From NCBI GenBank assembly GCA_016195395.1, contig JACPZR010000326.1, positions 1 to 7,023 of the forward strand: a DNA stretch of 7,023 bases. The letters run 5' to 3'. The stretch comes from Spirochaetia bacterium. Its GTDB lineage: Bacteria > Spirochaetota > Leptospirae > Leptospirales > Leptonemataceae. Each line of letters begins with the position of its first letter. Within the stretch, counting starts at the first letter, position 1. A program made the translations under genes and the position numbers. Shown here piece after piece: positions 6,270 to 7,023 of the stretch. The notes beneath the pieces are model-generated. The model had not been told where the DNA came from. It was given only the letters and a program-made list of their open reading frames with translations, and did not search any database.

Positions 6270-7023
6270 ACTTCATTCCCACCTCTACGGGTGTCTGGTG
6301 GAAGATGACCTTGCGTGGCTGGCCTCGCGTCGCCCGCCAAAAATGGACTATTTTTCCGCGTCCTATAAATCGTACTACGGTGTGTACCCGGATGTTTCCG
6401 GATTGTTTCTGTCCGCCAATCGCGCACGACTCACAGAGTACCTGCGCTTTACAAAACCGGATACATTCGCCGCTTTCCAGGTCTGCTTCGATCTGATTAT
6501 CGCGTGCGCGCACACGGATCCTGACGAATTGTATAACGTTGCTCTCCGTGTACGCGAACGTGAGCCGGCTTCTTATGCGGAGTACCGGATGTTGTTTTCA
6601 CCTTTGCGCGGTGAAACGGAATTCATTGAGAGTCTGTGTGCGCTGACAGAGGCGTTTGCTGCGCCGGGCCGTACGGACGCGCGCCTGGCAGTTTCCATCA
6701 ATCGTCGGGATGACCGGTCTCTCTTGGAGTACCAGTGGGTGCGCGCGTTTCAGAGCCGGTATCCGGCCCTGGCTCCATTCTTGACAGGGCTTGATTTCTG
6801 CGCGAAAGAGGAAGGATTCCCGCCGCGGGGGAAAGGCGAATTGTTCCAGCACATCCTTGCGGATAACGCACTCCCCGGAAATCACAGGCTGGACATTCTC
6901 TATCATGTGGGCGAAAGTTTTCAAGATAAGTCGGTGGAGAGCGCCGTTCGCTGGGTGGTGGAAAGTGCAGACATGGGAGCGCATCGTCTGGGCCATGCGA
7001 TTGCACTCGGCGTCCCGCCGTCC
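6250..7023 (+). CDS. Adenosine deaminase superfamily metal-dependent deaminase, C-terminus outside the window
   Basis: The frame stays open from the ATG at 6250 to the last base (258 codons, 3' partial). It matches the adenosine/AMP deaminase TIM-barrel family, which hydrolytically removes the amino group of an adenine nucleoside using one zinc. Visible active-site elements are H9-x-H11 in ELHSHLYG (metal ligands), H219 and E222 in YHVGES (metal ligand and catalytic Glu, equivalent to H214 and E217 of mouse ADA) and H249 in HRLGHAIALG (equivalent to H238). The Asp pair that completes the site lies beyond the window. It is not a close match to classical Add: HVGES replaces HAGE, RLGHAIALG replaces RIGHG, and the spacing between these motifs is about six residues longer. 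Substrate is therefore uncertain. The start is fixed by the HxH strand only nine residues in. It overlaps the preceding gene by 20 bases with no obvious ribosome-binding site, suggesting coupling. Confidence 0.88.
   Translation, partial: MAETLTELHSHLYGCLVEDDLAWLASRRPPKMDYFSASYKSYYGVYPDVSGLFLSANRARLTEYLRFTKPDTFAAFQVCFDLIIACAHTDPDELYNVALRVREREPASYAEYRMLFSPLRGETEFIESLCALTEAFAAPGRTDARLAVSINRRDDRSLLEYQWVRAFQSRYPALAPFLTGLDFCAKEEGFPPRGKGELFQHILADNALPGNHRLDILYHVGESFQDKSVESAVRWVVESADMGAHRLGHAIALGVPPS

Noticed and set aside
6250..7023. RdrB of a RADAR-type antiphage system
   Set aside because: The RLGHA-ALG motif raised the idea, but there is no RdrA-like ATPase or other defence gene in the window, and the neighbours look like housekeeping or envelope genes.

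Overview
The window is wall-to-wall protein-coding sequence with every supported gene on the + strand. It starts in the last codons of a nusB-like gene and ends inside an adenosine-deaminase-like gene. Neighbouring genes overlap by 4 to 44 bases, abut, or lie at most about 11 bases apart. The sequence leaves no room for internal terminators or ordinary promoters, so I read it as one long co-transcribed unit. No stretch over 300 bases lacks a gene. I saw no tRNA, rRNA, CRISPR array, insertion sequence or intrinsic terminator.

Layout: (1) 1-51, the C-terminal tail of NusB. (2) 48-2159, a 703-residue protein with one N-terminal membrane anchor and about 14-16 TPR repeats. (3) 2131-3483, a 450-residue secreted HEAT-repeat protein whose signal peptide sets the start. 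(4) 3484-4470, a 328-residue soluble protein I do not recognise. (5) 4482-5822, a fusion of a DUF2064/TIGR04282-type GT-A transferase and a family 2 glycosyltransferase. (6) 5779-5919, a 46-residue lysine-rich microprotein. (7) 5922-6269, a 115-residue helical protein of unknown function. (8) 6250-end, a metal-dependent deaminase of the adenosine deaminase superfamily, cut off by the window edge.

Organism: a Gram-negative-type bacterium with moderately high GC and very tight gene packing. A nusB gene running straight into a large anchored TPR gene, with HEAT, hypothetical and deaminase genes behind it, reminds me of Leptospira-like spirochaetes. That is recall and inference, not something a marker gene in the window proves.

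How the genes may work together: the anchored TPR protein and the secreted HEAT protein both present alpha-solenoid scaffolds on the outer face of the inner membrane, and their genes overlap, so a shared periplasmic complex is plausible. The glycosyltransferase fusion looks cytosolic and probably makes a sugar conjugate of unknown identity. The two small proteins and the deaminase are linked to it only by tight overlaps. No classical defence or mobile system is visible. The most novel material is the unrecognised 328-residue protein, the two small proteins and the transferase fusion.
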